NCBI GenBank assembly: GCA_021794015.1
Contig: JAJYRQ010000016.1
Span: 1-64,000 of the forward strand
Direction: 5' to 3'
From: Deltaproteobacteria bacterium
GTDB taxonomy: Bacteria; Desulfobacterota; Binatia; Binatales; Binataceae
DNA length: 64,000 nucleotides
Every line of letters starts with the position of its first letter. Within the stretch, counting starts at the first letter, position 1. Shown here piece after piece: positions 1 to 9,953 of this stretch. Made by a program: the position numbers and the translations under genes. Under the pieces are notes generated by a model. It was given only the letters and a program-made list of their open reading frames with translations, was not told the origin of the DNA and searched no databases.

Positions 1-341
1 AGGGCCTCTCGAAGGGCCGCGCCGCGCTCCCAAATCCTGCTCGACCCGATGAGCCGGAAGGCCGAATCCTGGGAAAGCCGCTCGGCGTCGTTGACATCCT
101 CCCAGCCCGCCAGTCGGCTGTATACCGCCTGCCGCACCAGACCGAGCAGGGGCAACTGGATGTTCTTGCCCTGCCGCGAATCACTCAGGTGCCGTTGCAT
201 GAGTCCGCTCAAGCCCAGACGTTCATCCAGCTCGCGCACCACAAGCAAACCACCCTCGGAAGTCACGCGCGAACCCTGGAACGCGACCCGCAGGGAACTG
301 TTGAACGAGAGCTCAAAAGAACCGTTTTGCGTCTCACCCAC
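1..341 (-). mobile_element. IS1380-family transposase, N-terminal part, runs off the left edge
   Basis: The minus strand reads an uninterrupted N-terminal segment of a DDE transposase of the IS1380 family. It includes the stretches TSEGGLLVVRELDERLGL, RQAVYSRLAGWEDVNDAERL and SAFRLIGSSRIWERGA, which are typical of the first 100 residues of this family. I place the start at a GTG at 341, because GGAGGG lies six bases upstream (348-353) and the conserved region begins a few codons later. The rest of the gene lies outside the window, so it cannot be judged whether the element is intact. A decayed relative lies at 48206-48985. The outer end of the element should fall between 354 and about 470; I could not identify its terminal inverted repeat with certainty. 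Confidence 0.85.
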
Positions 342-510
342 CGCCCACCCTCCTTCAAACCACCCCAATCGCATCCAAACCCGCATCCATCAGGGCCTTT
401 CAAGTAGTCTATCACATTGGTAGTCCACTCGGAAAACGTGAATCCGGGTTAATCGCCCTCAACATATCTCTCTACCCCGGCTTGCAGACCTGTAAACTGA
501 AAGGCTGACG

Positions 511-945
511 CTATCCGGGCGCGCGCCGGGACTCTCGTATACCTTTCAGCACAGACACTGCCTCAGGTAGTCTTTCCATAACGCGAAGGACATCGTCCGC
601 TGCTTTAGACTGGAGCACCCGGCCATTCTCCCAGCGCGTAACCACCTTTGGCCCCAGTCCCAAAAGGGACTCCAATTCCTCTTGAGATAAATCCAGCTTC
701 CGACGAATTTCGAGAATACGCGCCGGGGACAATAGTCCAAGCCGCGTGCGCGCGGCAGCTTTGACCGCTTTCGATACATCTTTGGCCTGTTCAGGAGACA
801 GAAAGGCCTCACCACAGTCCTCGCAACGATACATCTCCACCGAATCAAGTACGATCGGGGCGTTTACGTATTTCGCCGCGAACCGGTCCCTAATCTTCTT
901 TACATTGTTGGATGAACAAATGGCGCATTGAATATCGCTGTGCAT
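511..945 (-). CDS. mqsA: MqsA/YgiT-type antitoxin (zinc finger plus HTH)
   Basis: A 144-residue protein with an N-terminal zinc-binding region carrying two CxxC pairs (C7/C10 and C41/C44), followed by a helix-turn-helix domain of the XRE/MqsA type at about residues 75-128 (LSQEELESLLGLGPK). In MqsRA systems the antitoxin neutralises the MqsR mRNA interferase and represses the operon through its HTH. The gene lies 63 bases downstream of an mqsR-like reading frame on the same strand (1009-1320), which is the usual toxin-first order. The antitoxin frame is intact while the toxin frame has a nonsense codon. An imperfect inverted repeat lies between the two genes at about 973-993 (AGGCCTTTgacgAAAGGGCC on the minus strand). 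Confidence 0.85.
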   Translation of the reverse strand: MHSDIQCAICSSNNVKKIRDRFAAKYVNAPIVLDSVEMYRCEDCGEAFLSPEQAKDVSKAVKAAARTRLGLLSPARILEIRRKLDLSQEELESLLGLGPKVVTRWENGRVLQSKAADDVLRVMERLPEAVSVLKGIRESRRAPG

Positions 946-1008
946 TGTAATAACTGCTCCGCTCCCCCGAGCGGCCCTTTCGTCAAAGGCCTCTTAAGCT
1001 CTGAAATC

Positions 1009-1320
1009 TCACTGAAGGCTGGTATCCTCCTTGAACGAGATAACGACAGCCCGTTGCCCCTTGATTTGGAGCTTCAGGTATACGTGTCGACCCCCGAAAT
1101 TAATCCGATATACATCCTGCCACAGACCTGAAGCTTTTGTCTCCGTCGCCAGCGCGGTCTTGTAAAAATGACTTTCCCCCAATTGTTCAGTGATGCATTA
1201 GACCATGTCGGCTTCATCAAAGTCCATTAGTAGCGCGGTCTGCAGCGCAGTCCTCGTGATAAAGTACCGGTCTTGACTCATCAGCGATTTAATAAGGGTG
1301 AGGACGTATGTTGCGCTCAT
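1009..1320 (-). pseudogene. mqsR: MqsR-type toxin with an in-frame nonsense codon
   Basis: Reading from the ATG at 1320 gives 40 residues, a TAA at 1198-1200, then 62 further residues in the same frame ending at a TGA at 1009-1011. The second part contains the MqsR core motifs ESHFYKT, GLWQDVY, HVYLKL and VVISFKE, and the first part matches the MqsR N-terminus (ITRTALQTALLMDFDEADMV). The total of about 102 codons is normal for MqsR, an mRNA interferase that cuts mainly at GCU. The TAA most simply arose from a GAA or CAA codon. Upstream is AGGGCG seven bases before the ATG. A 12-codon reading frame with a strong GGAGGT site (1332-1370, minus) precedes the gene. Because the interrupted frame keeps its downstream motifs, inactivation looks recent; a sequencing error is possible. 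Confidence 0.8.
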
Positions 1321-1385
1321 GGGCCAACGCCCTAAGGGCAAACATGCCCCGCGGTCTCATCGGAAGACATTTTCTTCTACCTCCC

Positions 1386-1430
1386 GCCCCCATAAGGGGG
1401 CACAGGGCAAGGTAGCACGGTGCTACCTTG
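1386..1430. repeat. Two adjacent perfect hairpins upstream of mqsRA
   Basis: Positions 1386-1401 form GCCCCC-ataa-GGGGGC. Positions 1408-1430 form CAAGGTAGCA-cgg-TGCTACCTTG, a perfect 10-bp stem with a 3-base loop. They lie 65-110 bases upstream of the mqsR start and could be an operator or an RNA structure in the leader. The order AGGT...ACCT differs from the ACCT...AGGT palindrome described for E. coli MqsA. The stretch from 1431 to 1867 shows no convincing gene. Confidence 0.5.
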
Positions 1431-1867
1431 GGCGCAAGAACGGCGCGCAAAGGTCAACTCCGTTCCCCAGAGAAGGCCCAGTTTCGTCGTGTGTTCACCG
1501 CACGGTCCGGGAACTCCAAAAAACTTCTGAGCGGGGCCGCCTTCGTGGGCAAATGCTCGCCCAATCTGCGCCTGCCGCTTACCACGATGTCGCCCGAGCC
1601 GGCCGCGCTGCTGGCAGGCAAATCGCTTCGCGTTGATGCTTCCCCTTCGCAGGGCTCAGGGTCAGCTTGACCGCGCAGAGCAGCGTGGCGGAGGTAGCCG
1701 CAGCGCTTATGCGACTGCTTCTCGGCGAAGGCTGAAGAAGCCGCAAGCGCCACGCCGAGGTCGGAATTCTACGCTGCGCGGCCTGAAGACCGGCACCTGC
1801 TACGGCTGGCTGGGCATCTTCGATCAGCGCGCAAGCAAGCGCTCGCCAGCCGCCATCCGGCGCCGGG

Positions 1868-2923
1868 CTAGGGGCGTGCCTCGAAAACCAAATTGAACGG
1901 CGTTGCCGCAGCGCGGCGAAACTGTCGGAACCCGGCTTCGGTGATCACCTCGCGCAGCCGTTTTTCGCCGGCCTGCGTGCCAAGCGCAAGCCCAACCTCC
2001 TGCGCCAGCGAGCAGGGCGTGCAGACCAGCGTCGAGGCGGCATAGAAGAGCCGCCCAATCGGATTCAGGTTATCTTCCAGGCGGTCGCCCGCGTTGGGCT
2101 CGACCAGCAAGAGGGTGCCGTCGGACCTTAGCGCGCGACACGCGTAGCGCGCAGCCCCCACCGGGTCTCCCATGTCGTGCAAGCAGTCGAAGAACGCAAC
2201 CAGGTCGTAGCCGCTTCCGGAAAAAGACTTGGCCGTCGCAACCTCGAAAGCCGCGTTGGAAACCTTCGCTTCACGCGCGGCCTGGCGCGCTCGCTCAACC
2301 GACTCGGGATGGTAGTCAAAACCGATAAAGGCCGAGCGGGGAAAAGCACGCGCCATCATGACGGTTGTCACGCCGTGCCCGCAGCCGACGTCGGCAACCT
2401 TGGCGCCCTCCTCCAGCCGCGCTTTTACTCCCTCCAGCGCCGGAATCCATTCGCCGAGCAGATGGCTCCCATAAACGGTGCGAAAGAAGCGCTCGAAGCC
2501 CCGGAACAGCCCGGGGTCGTGCTCGTGCCAGCCGATGCCCTGGCCGGTTTTGAACGCGGCCCTGACCTTGGCCGCATCGCGCACGTTGGCGGCCACCATC
2601 TCGAAGGCCGCGGGAAAAAAGGCCGGGCCGTTTTCGTTGGCGAAGACCGCGGCCTGCTCCGGCGACATCGAAAAGCGCTCCGTGCCGGCGTCGTATTCGA
2701 CGTACCCGGCGGCCGCTTGCGCGCATAGCCATTCGCGCACGTAGCGCTCGGCACACCCGGTGCGCCCGGCCAGCTCGGCCGGACTGCTCGGCCCAGCCTG
2801 CGCCAGCGCTTTGAAAAGTCCCAGCTCATCGCCTAGCACGACCAGCGGCGTACCCATCGCGGCTGCCAGTTCGCCGGCAACCCTTCCTAGCAATGCCTCG
2901 AGCTTCTTCGTATCAAGTTGCAT
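1868..2923 (-). CDS. SAM-dependent methyltransferase with N-terminal winged helix (Rv2258c-like)
   Basis: A 351-residue protein. Residues 1-90 look like a winged-helix dimerisation domain (LVVLGDELGLFKALAQAGP, then ERYVREWLCAQAAAGYVEY). The C-terminal two thirds are a class I methyltransferase with motif I VADVGCGHGVTT and the later acidic motif FIGFDYHPESV. This architecture matches O-methyltransferase-like proteins of the Rv2258c type, whose substrates are mostly unknown. I prefer the ATG at 2923 over an upstream start at 3007, because the domain begins at MQLDTKKLEALL and GAGG lies a short distance upstream. The next gene upstream on the same strand is the DUF3303-like protein, separated by about 97 bases. 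Confidence 0.8.
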   Translation of the reverse strand: MQLDTKKLEALLGRVAGELAAAMGTPLVVLGDELGLFKALAQAGPSSPAELAGRTGCAERYVREWLCAQAAAGYVEYDAGTERFSMSPEQAAVFANENGPAFFPAAFEMVAANVRDAAKVRAAFKTGQGIGWHEHDPGLFRGFERFFRTVYGSHLLGEWIPALEGVKARLEEGAKVADVGCGHGVTTVMMARAFPRSAFIGFDYHPESVERARQAAREAKVSNAAFEVATAKSFSGSGYDLVAFFDCLHDMGDPVGAARYACRALRSDGTLLLVEPNAGDRLEDNLNPIGRLFYAASTLVCTPCSLAQEVGLALGTQAGEKRLREVITEAGFRQFRRAAATPFNLVFEARP

Positions 2924-3020
2924 GGTTCCATCCTCTCGGCGGGCACGCCGGCGTAGCGAGCGCGCCCGCCGCAACTTGGGTCCTATGCCCCTGCTCGGCA
3001 AGGGCAATCGGTCTCGTCAA

Positions 3021-3347
3021 TTACCCGCGGCGTACGCCCAGGTAGGGACGGAAGCGGAATTCCAGGAAACCGCCGTAGTAAGAGGCAAGCCAGGCCAGGT
3101 GATTAACGTCGTTGGTTTCGACGATCGCCACACCGGGCTCGTCGCGCATCGCCGGGCCGTGGAGCGGAAACCACGAACCGACGAATTCGAGTCCCGCCGG
3201 CTTTTTCTGCACCGACTCGCGCACCTTGGCGGCCAGCGGCTCGGGAATCTCGCCCGGACCGAGTTTCATCGCTCCGGAGCGCAGCTTCTGCCAGACCTCG
3301 CGGTTGAAATCGTCAGTGACCCAGTAAAAACCGACGTAGAGTGCCAT
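3021..3347 (-). CDS. Small DUF3303-like protein
   Basis: A 108-residue protein starting MALYVGFYWVTDDFN. The start at 3347 is supported by GAGGAG six bases upstream; the frame stays open further 5' but without similar support. The middle and end (VGSWFPLHGPAMRDEPGVAI, then LASYYGGFLEFRFRPYL) resemble short DUF3303-type alpha/beta sandwich proteins of unknown function, in which a growth-adapted length of about 90-110 residues is normal. It has no signal peptide or membrane segment. It lies between a methyltransferase and a hydrolase on the same strand, but spacing gives no strong operon argument. Confidence 0.6.
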   Translation of the reverse strand: MALYVGFYWVTDDFNREVWQKLRSGAMKLGPGEIPEPLAAKVRESVQKKPAGLEFVGSWFPLHGPAMRDEPGVAIVETNDVNHLAWLASYYGGFLEFRFRPYLGVRRG

Positions 3348-3555
3348 CGGCTTGCTCCTCCTTTTCCGGATTTTCCCGCCTGCTACATAAGCCGCCGCGC
3401 TCTTAGGCGGACGTCGCTTCAAGGCTCCGGCAGCGGCGGCTTACGCAGGGCGTCTTCGCAAAGTAGGCGTTCAGAAGCGGTGAACGCCGCGGTTCAGCCC
3501 GGGCGAACGGCGCTTGGGGCCGCGGACCGACGTTGGCTGGAGAGCGCGCTACTGG

Positions 3556-5067
3556 CTAAGGAGCAGCGGATGGCCGGGGGCGGAAGCAGCAAAAGACCCC
3601 GGTCTTGACGGTGCGGCTGAGCAGGGCTCCCAACTCAGGGTCCTGGTCGTCAATCCGGGCAAGCGCGCAGTGGATGGCGCGAGTCACGTTAAGCCGGGCC
3701 CGCTCGGCGCGCGAGCAGGCTTTGCGGACGCGGCTGCCCAGGCCCTGGGCGCGCGCCAGCTCGCGCCGCAGAAAATCGATCTCCTCGACCGCCTCAACCA
3801 GCGCCTGGCCGTCGCCATCGGCTTGCGCCCGGGCTGTCAACCGCTCGAGCTCGTCGATCCGGCGCCGGTAGGAAAGTCGGGCGCGAGCGTCCAGCAACTC
3901 GCCGGCGTCGTCGGCGAGGCTCAGAGCTTCAGGGTTTTCGTGCCCGTGACCAGCAATCCCAATGCGGGACTCGCCGCCGCCGTTGGGATAATCGGCGGGC
4001 GCCGCCGTAGCCGCTCCTTCGCTGGCGAGTTCAAGGCAGTGAACCTCGCGTCCGGGGTCCGCCAGCAGGCGAGCCAGGTAGCGCAGGCCCTTGGAATCCC
4101 GCAGATGGATCGTGCGGCCGAGAAAGCCTATCGTCCAGCACTCTCCGGCCTTTTCGAACACCGGCGTCGGGAAAAAGGACACCGTCTCGGCCTGGCGCCG
4201 CATCGTAACGGGCTGCGCTTGGGTGGTCGGCAAGCCTTCTTCTCTGAGGAATTCCAAGGTGTGGCGAATTACCGGGTCCGAGTCCCCAAACCAGGGCAAG
4301 TGGCAGTTTCCGTCCAAGGCTACGAAACGGGCGCCCGGAATCAGGCTCCCGAGTTCACGTCCGAGCGCGAAAGACACGCAAAGGTCGCCCCGCCGATGCA
4401 TCACGAGGGCCGGCACCTCAAGCTTGGCAAGCAGCGGCCGGACGTCGGCATTCCACCACGTCTCGTCGAGCAATCGCACCACGGCCTCAGGCGTTGCCGA
4501 GGCGCGTTCGACCCTGTGCAGCCAGCGTACGGTCTGTTCGTCGGCCGCTTCGCCCAAAAGCATCTGGGCAAAAACCCGGGAGCCGAACCCGCCCCAAGTC
4601 GAATAGACCAGCTCGCTAAACGCCTTTCGAAGCCGCGCGACGTCCGAATCCCTGCCGGACTCGGCGGGTCTTGCTCCGGTGCCGTACAGCACCAAGTGCG
4701 AAATCCTGCGAGGTTGGCGCGCAGCATAAGTTAGGGCAAGCGGCCCCGCTCTCGAATCGGCAAACAAGGCCACTTGCTCAGCCCCAAGATGGTTGATTAA
4801 CCCTTCGAGAACGGACAGCTCGCCCGCAAACGAAAAGTCCCTGCGCTCTCGACCCGAAAGACCCACGCCCAGACCGTCGTAGCGAACTACCGTGAAGCCC
4901 TTGCCGGCCAGCTCGGACCAGAAGCGGCGAACCCGTTCGTTCTCCCACTCCAGCTCCAAGTGGCCAAACGCCGGCGGCGGCGCCACAATGACCGGACCGC
5001 TGCCAACCAGCGAGTAGGCGATGCGCTCGCCGGTCGGCAGCGAGCAATAGCTGATGCGCTGTTCCAT
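3556..5067 (-). CDS. Alpha/beta hydrolase fused to a helical C-terminal domain found in bacterial signalling proteins
   Basis: 503 residues. Residues 1-270 form an alpha/beta hydrolase of the kind also found fused to adenylate cyclases and LuxR regulators. The nucleophile elbow is ADSRAG with Ser105, where the usual first Gly is Asp. A plausible acid (RRGDLCVS) and histidine (DGNCHLPWF) follow. Residues from about 305 carry a separate domain: WTIGFLGRTIHLRDSKGLRY, a variable linker, a charged helical stretch, and the ending ELGALLSRTVKTGVFCCF. That C-terminal module recurs at the end of large ATPase and regulator proteins and its role is not known to me. The ATG at 5067 gives the usual hydrolase N-terminus. 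Substrate cannot be inferred. Confidence 0.7.
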   Translation of the reverse strand: MEQRISYCSLPTGERIAYSLVGSGPVIVAPPPAFGHLELEWENERVRRFWSELAGKGFTVVRYDGLGVGLSGRERRDFSFAGELSVLEGLINHLGAEQVALFADSRAGPLALTYAARQPRRISHLVLYGTGARPAESGRDSDVARLRKAFSELVYSTWGGFGSRVFAQMLLGEAADEQTVRWLHRVERASATPEAVVRLLDETWWNADVRPLLAKLEVPALVMHRRGDLCVSFALGRELGSLIPGARFVALDGNCHLPWFGDSDPVIRHTLEFLREEGLPTTQAQPVTMRRQAETVSFFPTPVFEKAGECWTIGFLGRTIHLRDSKGLRYLARLLADPGREVHCLELASEGAATAAPADYPNGGGESRIGIAGHGHENPEALSLADDAGELLDARARLSYRRRIDELERLTARAQADGDGQALVEAVEEIDFLRRELARAQGLGSRVRKACSRAERARLNVTRAIHCALARIDDQDPELGALLSRTVKTGVFCCFRPRPSAAP

Positions 5068-5286
5068 CGCGGGGCGACTCCCGGTCTGCTGCCGGATGCA
5101 ACCCTCGATCAGGCGAGCATCAAAAACTACGCTAGGGGATGCCTTTTTGCGCTGTCAAGAGCCGGGAGACACCCTCCCTCGGGCTCGCCATTAACGACTG
5201 CCTAGCCTTAAAGCTCGGAGCGGACTTGTGATAGGGTTGCTACGCCCGCACCGGCAAAACCGAGTTCCGGTCAAGGAGAGCAGCAA

Positions 5287-6663
5287 ATGACTCAGCCAAC
5301 CCGGGAACAGGCGCAAGCGGTTTCGATGGGATGGAAAGAACTCTACTTGAAGGAGGATTGGTGGGCGGTCTGGCTGGGTATCGGCCTCATGGCAGCCGCC
5401 ATCCTCTTGTTCCTCGGCGGCGCAAGCCCTCTGCTCAAGGTGCTCGCCATCAATCCGGGAGGGCTGAGATGGTCGTCCTTGAGCGGCTTGGCGGCCCATT
5501 TTGAACAGAACGGGGGTTCTTACCTTCTTCAGTTCATCCTTTGGCTGTTTGTGTTCGGCGTTTCGGGCCGCATCATGGGCCTCAAGCTTTCCGAGTTCAT
5601 CGTTTCGTTCTTGTTCCTCTACGTCCTTTCAGTGTTCATGTTCGCGATTGCGGGATGGGTGAACGCGGCAAAGTTCAATCTTGAGCCGCCGCTGGTGGCT
5701 CTCATCATTGGACTGATCCTCGCCAATGTGGGCCGGCTGCCCAAGTGGATGGATGCCGGCTTCCGCGTGGAGTACTACATCAAGGTCGGCATCGTACTTC
5801 TGGGGGTGACTTTCCCCATCACACTGGTTGTCAGCGCGGGGCTAGTGGCTATCGCCCAGGCGACTGTTATTTCGCTCACCACCTGTCTGATTATCTACTT
5901 TGCGGGAACCAGGCTGTTTAATCTCAGCAGGCGGCAATGCGCCGTGCTGGGGGTGGGCGGCGCCGTGTGCGGTGTTTCTGCTTCCATGGCAATCGCTGCC
6001 TCCGTGAGAGCCAAGAAAGAGGACCTTTATACCTCGGTCACCCTGGTCGTGGTGTGGGCCCTGGTCATGATTTTGGTCCTGCCGTTCATCTCGGAGGCCT
6101 TGCACCTTGCGGCCGGAGTGGCGGGGGCCTGGATCGGCACGTCGGAGTTCGCCGACGCCGCCGGCTTTGCCGCGGCCAGCACCTACGGAAAGATGGCGGG
6201 CAACGAGGATGCGGCGATAAGGGGCTTCACTCTGATGAAGGTGATCGGGCGCGACCTGTGGATCGGCATCTGGTCCTTTGTCTGGGCCTTGATCGCCACA
6301 CTGCGCTGGGAGAAAGAGGAGACGGGAGTCAAGCCAAGCGCGACGGAAATCTGGTGGCGTTTTCCCAAATTCGTCATCGGTTTCTTCGCCGCCTCCTTAT
6401 TGATGACCCTGGTCACCAGCGAATACTCCCGGGGTGATCTCAACCACGTAGTCAAGCCGCAACTCATCGTTCCGCTGGCCTCGCTGCGCACCTGGGCCTT
6501 TATCTTCTGCTTCTTGAGCATCGGCCTGACGACCCGGTTCCGGGATTTGCAGCCGGTCGGGTGGAGGGCTTTCTGGGCGTTTACCATCGGAGTTGTCGCC
6601 AACGTATGCCTGGGTTTTCTGCTTTCCGTTTACGTCTTCGCAGGCTACTGGCAGCGTCTGTAA
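5287..6663 (+). CDS. YeiH/UPF0324-family membrane transporter (putative sulfate exporter)
   Basis: A 458-residue integral membrane protein with about ten to eleven hydrophobic segments. Diagnostic stretches are LILANVGRLPKWMDAG, YYIKVGIVLLGVTFPI, VGGAVCGVSASMAIAA and AAGFAAASTYGKMAGNEDA, which match the PF03601 (YeiH, putative sulfate exporter) family. It is somewhat longer than the typical 330-350 residues because of an N-terminal extension with extra membrane segments. AAGGAGAG lies about seven bases before the ATG. The transported substrate is not established for most members. It stands alone, convergent with fumC; the 281 bases between them hold nothing recognisable. Confidence 0.85.
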   Translation: MTQPTREQAQAVSMGWKELYLKEDWWAVWLGIGLMAAAILLFLGGASPLLKVLAINPGGLRWSSLSGLAAHFEQNGGSYLLQFILWLFVFGVSGRIMGLKLSEFIVSFLFLYVLSVFMFAIAGWVNAAKFNLEPPLVALIIGLILANVGRLPKWMDAGFRVEYYIKVGIVLLGVTFPITLVVSAGLVAIAQATVISLTTCLIIYFAGTRLFNLSRRQCAVLGVGGAVCGVSASMAIAASVRAKKEDLYTSVTLVVVWALVMILVLPFISEALHLAAGVAGAWIGTSEFADAAGFAAASTYGKMAGNEDAAIRGFTLMKVIGRDLWIGIWSFVWALIATLRWEKEETGVKPSATEIWWRFPKFVIGFFAASLLMTLVTSEYSRGDLNHVVKPQLIVPLASLRTWAFIFCFLSIGLTTRFRDLQPVGWRAFWAFTIGVVANVCLGFLLSVYVFAGYWQRL

Positions 6664-6944
6664 TGGGGCCGAAAGCCGCTTGCCGTTACGCGCCGCGTGC
6701 AGCCAGGGCGCCTGTCTGCATGCAACGCGCGGGCAGGCGACGCCAAGATGCGCGGCCTTCCATCTGTCCGGCCATGCAATGGCCCGGCGCGCGCCCCGCT
6801 TCTGTTGTTCCCGCGCGCGGTGCTCGCCGCCCGCCTGCGCCGCGCCGGGCGCAGCGCAGGCACGGCAGACGGTCGCCGCACAGCCACCTACCCGGCCGAC
6901 GGAAGCGCAATACCGCGACGCAGGCCGGCGGGGACAGCGCGGGC

Positions 6945-8360
<1,416 letters not shown>

Positions 8361-8591
8361 TTCCGGGACGCTCCCGCGCGTGTTGGGCGCGCTGTTTGGG
8401 CGTTGCGCCGCCGCGCCGAGCCCCGCGCCGCTGGCGGGACCGGCGCGCGCCATCACTGCGCCTGCCATCCTTAAAATAGCGCCGGTGGTCTTTCCCGTTA
8501 AGGTCCGAAGTGTCTTCAAGACTTCCCCTGCCTCGGCCGACCTTATATAGTAGGCTGGAACATCAGCCCTTGCAGAAGCTTGGAGTACGCC

Positions 8592-8951
8592 ATGCCGTGG
8601 ACGATTACCCGCCTGTGCATTGATTGCCTGGACACCGGATGTGTCAGCGTCTGCCCGGTGGACTGTATCTACGAGTACGCCGGCAGCGACCGAGCGAGCT
8701 TTCCCAACCAGCTCTACATCAACCCCGACGAGTGTATCGACTGCGGCGCGTGCGAGCCGGAATGCCCCTGGCAGGCCATCTTCGAGGAACCTGCGGTGCC
8801 CCAGCTCTTCAAGGACGATGTCGCGCTCAACCACAAGACCGTCGAGCTGGCGGACCAGTTCAAGGTAAAGACCTACCAGCAAACGGAGCATCCCACCCCG
8901 GAACAGGTGCGCGCCAACAAGCTCAAGTGGGGTCTCGACCCCGACGCGTAG
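8592..8951 (+). CDS. FdxA-like ferredoxin with two clusters
   Basis: A 119-residue ferredoxin. Cysteines at 9, 12, 17, 21 and 25 ([17 protein letters not shown]) and 48, 51, 54 and 58 ([13 protein letters not shown]) give the spacing of seven-iron or eight-iron bacterial ferredoxins of the FdxA type, with the usual ~35-residue acidic C-terminal extension. It is an electron carrier of the cytoplasm; no partner oxidoreductase lies adjacent. The ATG at 8592 is preferred to an in-frame TTG at 8580, since TGGAG precedes it at a normal distance and ferredoxins start close to the first cysteine. An AT-rich TTATATAG lies upstream at about 8543 and may be part of the promoter. Confidence 0.9.
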   Translation: MPWTITRLCIDCLDTGCVSVCPVDCIYEYAGSDRASFPNQLYINPDECIDCGACEPECPWQAIFEEPAVPQLFKDDVALNHKTVELADQFKVKTYQQTEHPTPEQVRANKLKWGLDPDA

Positions 8952-9017
8952 GGAGCGGCACGCGGCCCTGTTCGAGCGCGCCCCTAAAGCGGGCCGACGC
9001 GGCGGGCTTGCGCCGGC

Positions 9018-9953
9018 TTAGCCGTGCGGGGCGGGACCGCCGCGCGGATTTGGTGCGCGACGGTCTGCCGGCTGGCCGGCGCGGCGCGGGCTCGGTGCCT
9101 GTTGCGGGTTCTCGACCCAGACAATCTCGACCGTCTTCAGAAAGCCTTCGCCCGTAGAGCGGGTCGTGATCAACGGGTCGTCCTGAAGCGCCAAGTGGAC
9201 GATCCGGCGGTCGCGCGGTGACATCGGATCGAGCCGCACGGTGGTATGCTCGCGCTTGGCCTGCTCGCCTTTGGCCAGCGCCAGCCGTTCGATCTGGCTG
9301 CGACGGCGCTCGCGGTAGGCCTCGGTGTCGAGCCGTACGCGCAGCGGCTCGCTGGCGCGGCGGGCCAGGAAACGGTTAAGCAGGTACTCAAGCGCATCCA
9401 GGGTTTGTCCCTGTTTGCCGATGAGCAGGCCCGAGCCGTCGCCCTTGAGCTCGAGTTCGACCTCTTCGTCGTGCTGCTCGGCAATCCTGACCTCGGCCTG
9501 GGCGCCCATAAGCTTGAGAATTTGCCGCAGGAGATCGACCGCGGTACGCCCCTGCTCAGCCGCGCCGGAATCTTCACGCGGTGCGGCGGCTTCGCCTTCT
9601 TGGCGCGCAGCTTCCGGCCGCGGCGCGCCGCCGGCCGGGGCGAAGCTGGCCGGCGAAGACGCGCTTTGCGGCTGCTCGGCCACTGCCGGCCGCTTCGGCG
9701 GGGCACCTGCTAGAGCGGCACTCTGGGGTGGCGCGGGCGGCGGCGACTGGACCGTGCTCGAGGCTCCCGGCGGCGACTGGCGAGTGACGCGCACCCGGGC
9801 TTGGCGAGCGCCCAAGCCAAACACCCCCGCGCGCGGCGTGCTCAGCACTTCGATCGCGACGTCGTCCTCCAGCGCGCCAAGTTGCTGGAGGGCCTGGCTT
9901 ATCGCCTGGTCAACCGTCGGGGCGCTTACCTCGATTGAATCGCTGGAATTCAT
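9018..9953 (-). CDS. jag: Jag/KhpB RNA-binding protein (Jag-N, KH and R3H domains)
   Basis: 311 residues. A Jag N-terminal domain occupies about residues 1-52 (TVDQAISQALQQLG), followed by a Pro/Ala-rich linker to about residue 135. A KH domain has the GxxG loop in GLLIGKQGQTLDAL, and a C-terminal R3H domain has RDRRIVHLAL. Jag/KhpB proteins bind RNA and are typically encoded directly after yidC, as here. The ATG overlaps the yidC stop by four bases (ATGA), suggesting translational coupling. Confidence 0.9.
   Translation of the reverse strand: MNSSDSIEVSAPTVDQAISQALQQLGALEDDVAIEVLSTPRAGVFGLGARQARVRVTRQSPPGASSTVQSPPPAPPQSAALAGAPPKRPAVAEQPQSASSPASFAPAGGAPRPEAARQEGEAAAPREDSGAAEQGRTAVDLLRQILKLMGAQAEVRIAEQHDEEVELELKGDGSGLLIGKQGQTLDALEYLLNRFLARRASEPLRVRLDTEAYRERRRSQIERLALAKGEQAKREHTTVRLDPMSPRDRRIVHLALQDDPLITTRSTGEGFLKTVEIVWVENPQQAPSPRRAGQPADRRAPNPRGGPAPHG

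Noticed and set aside
1431..1867. Plus-strand frames of 80-112 codons between mqsRA and the methyltransferase
   Set aside because: Arginine/proline-rich composition, no ribosome-binding site and no recognisable motif.
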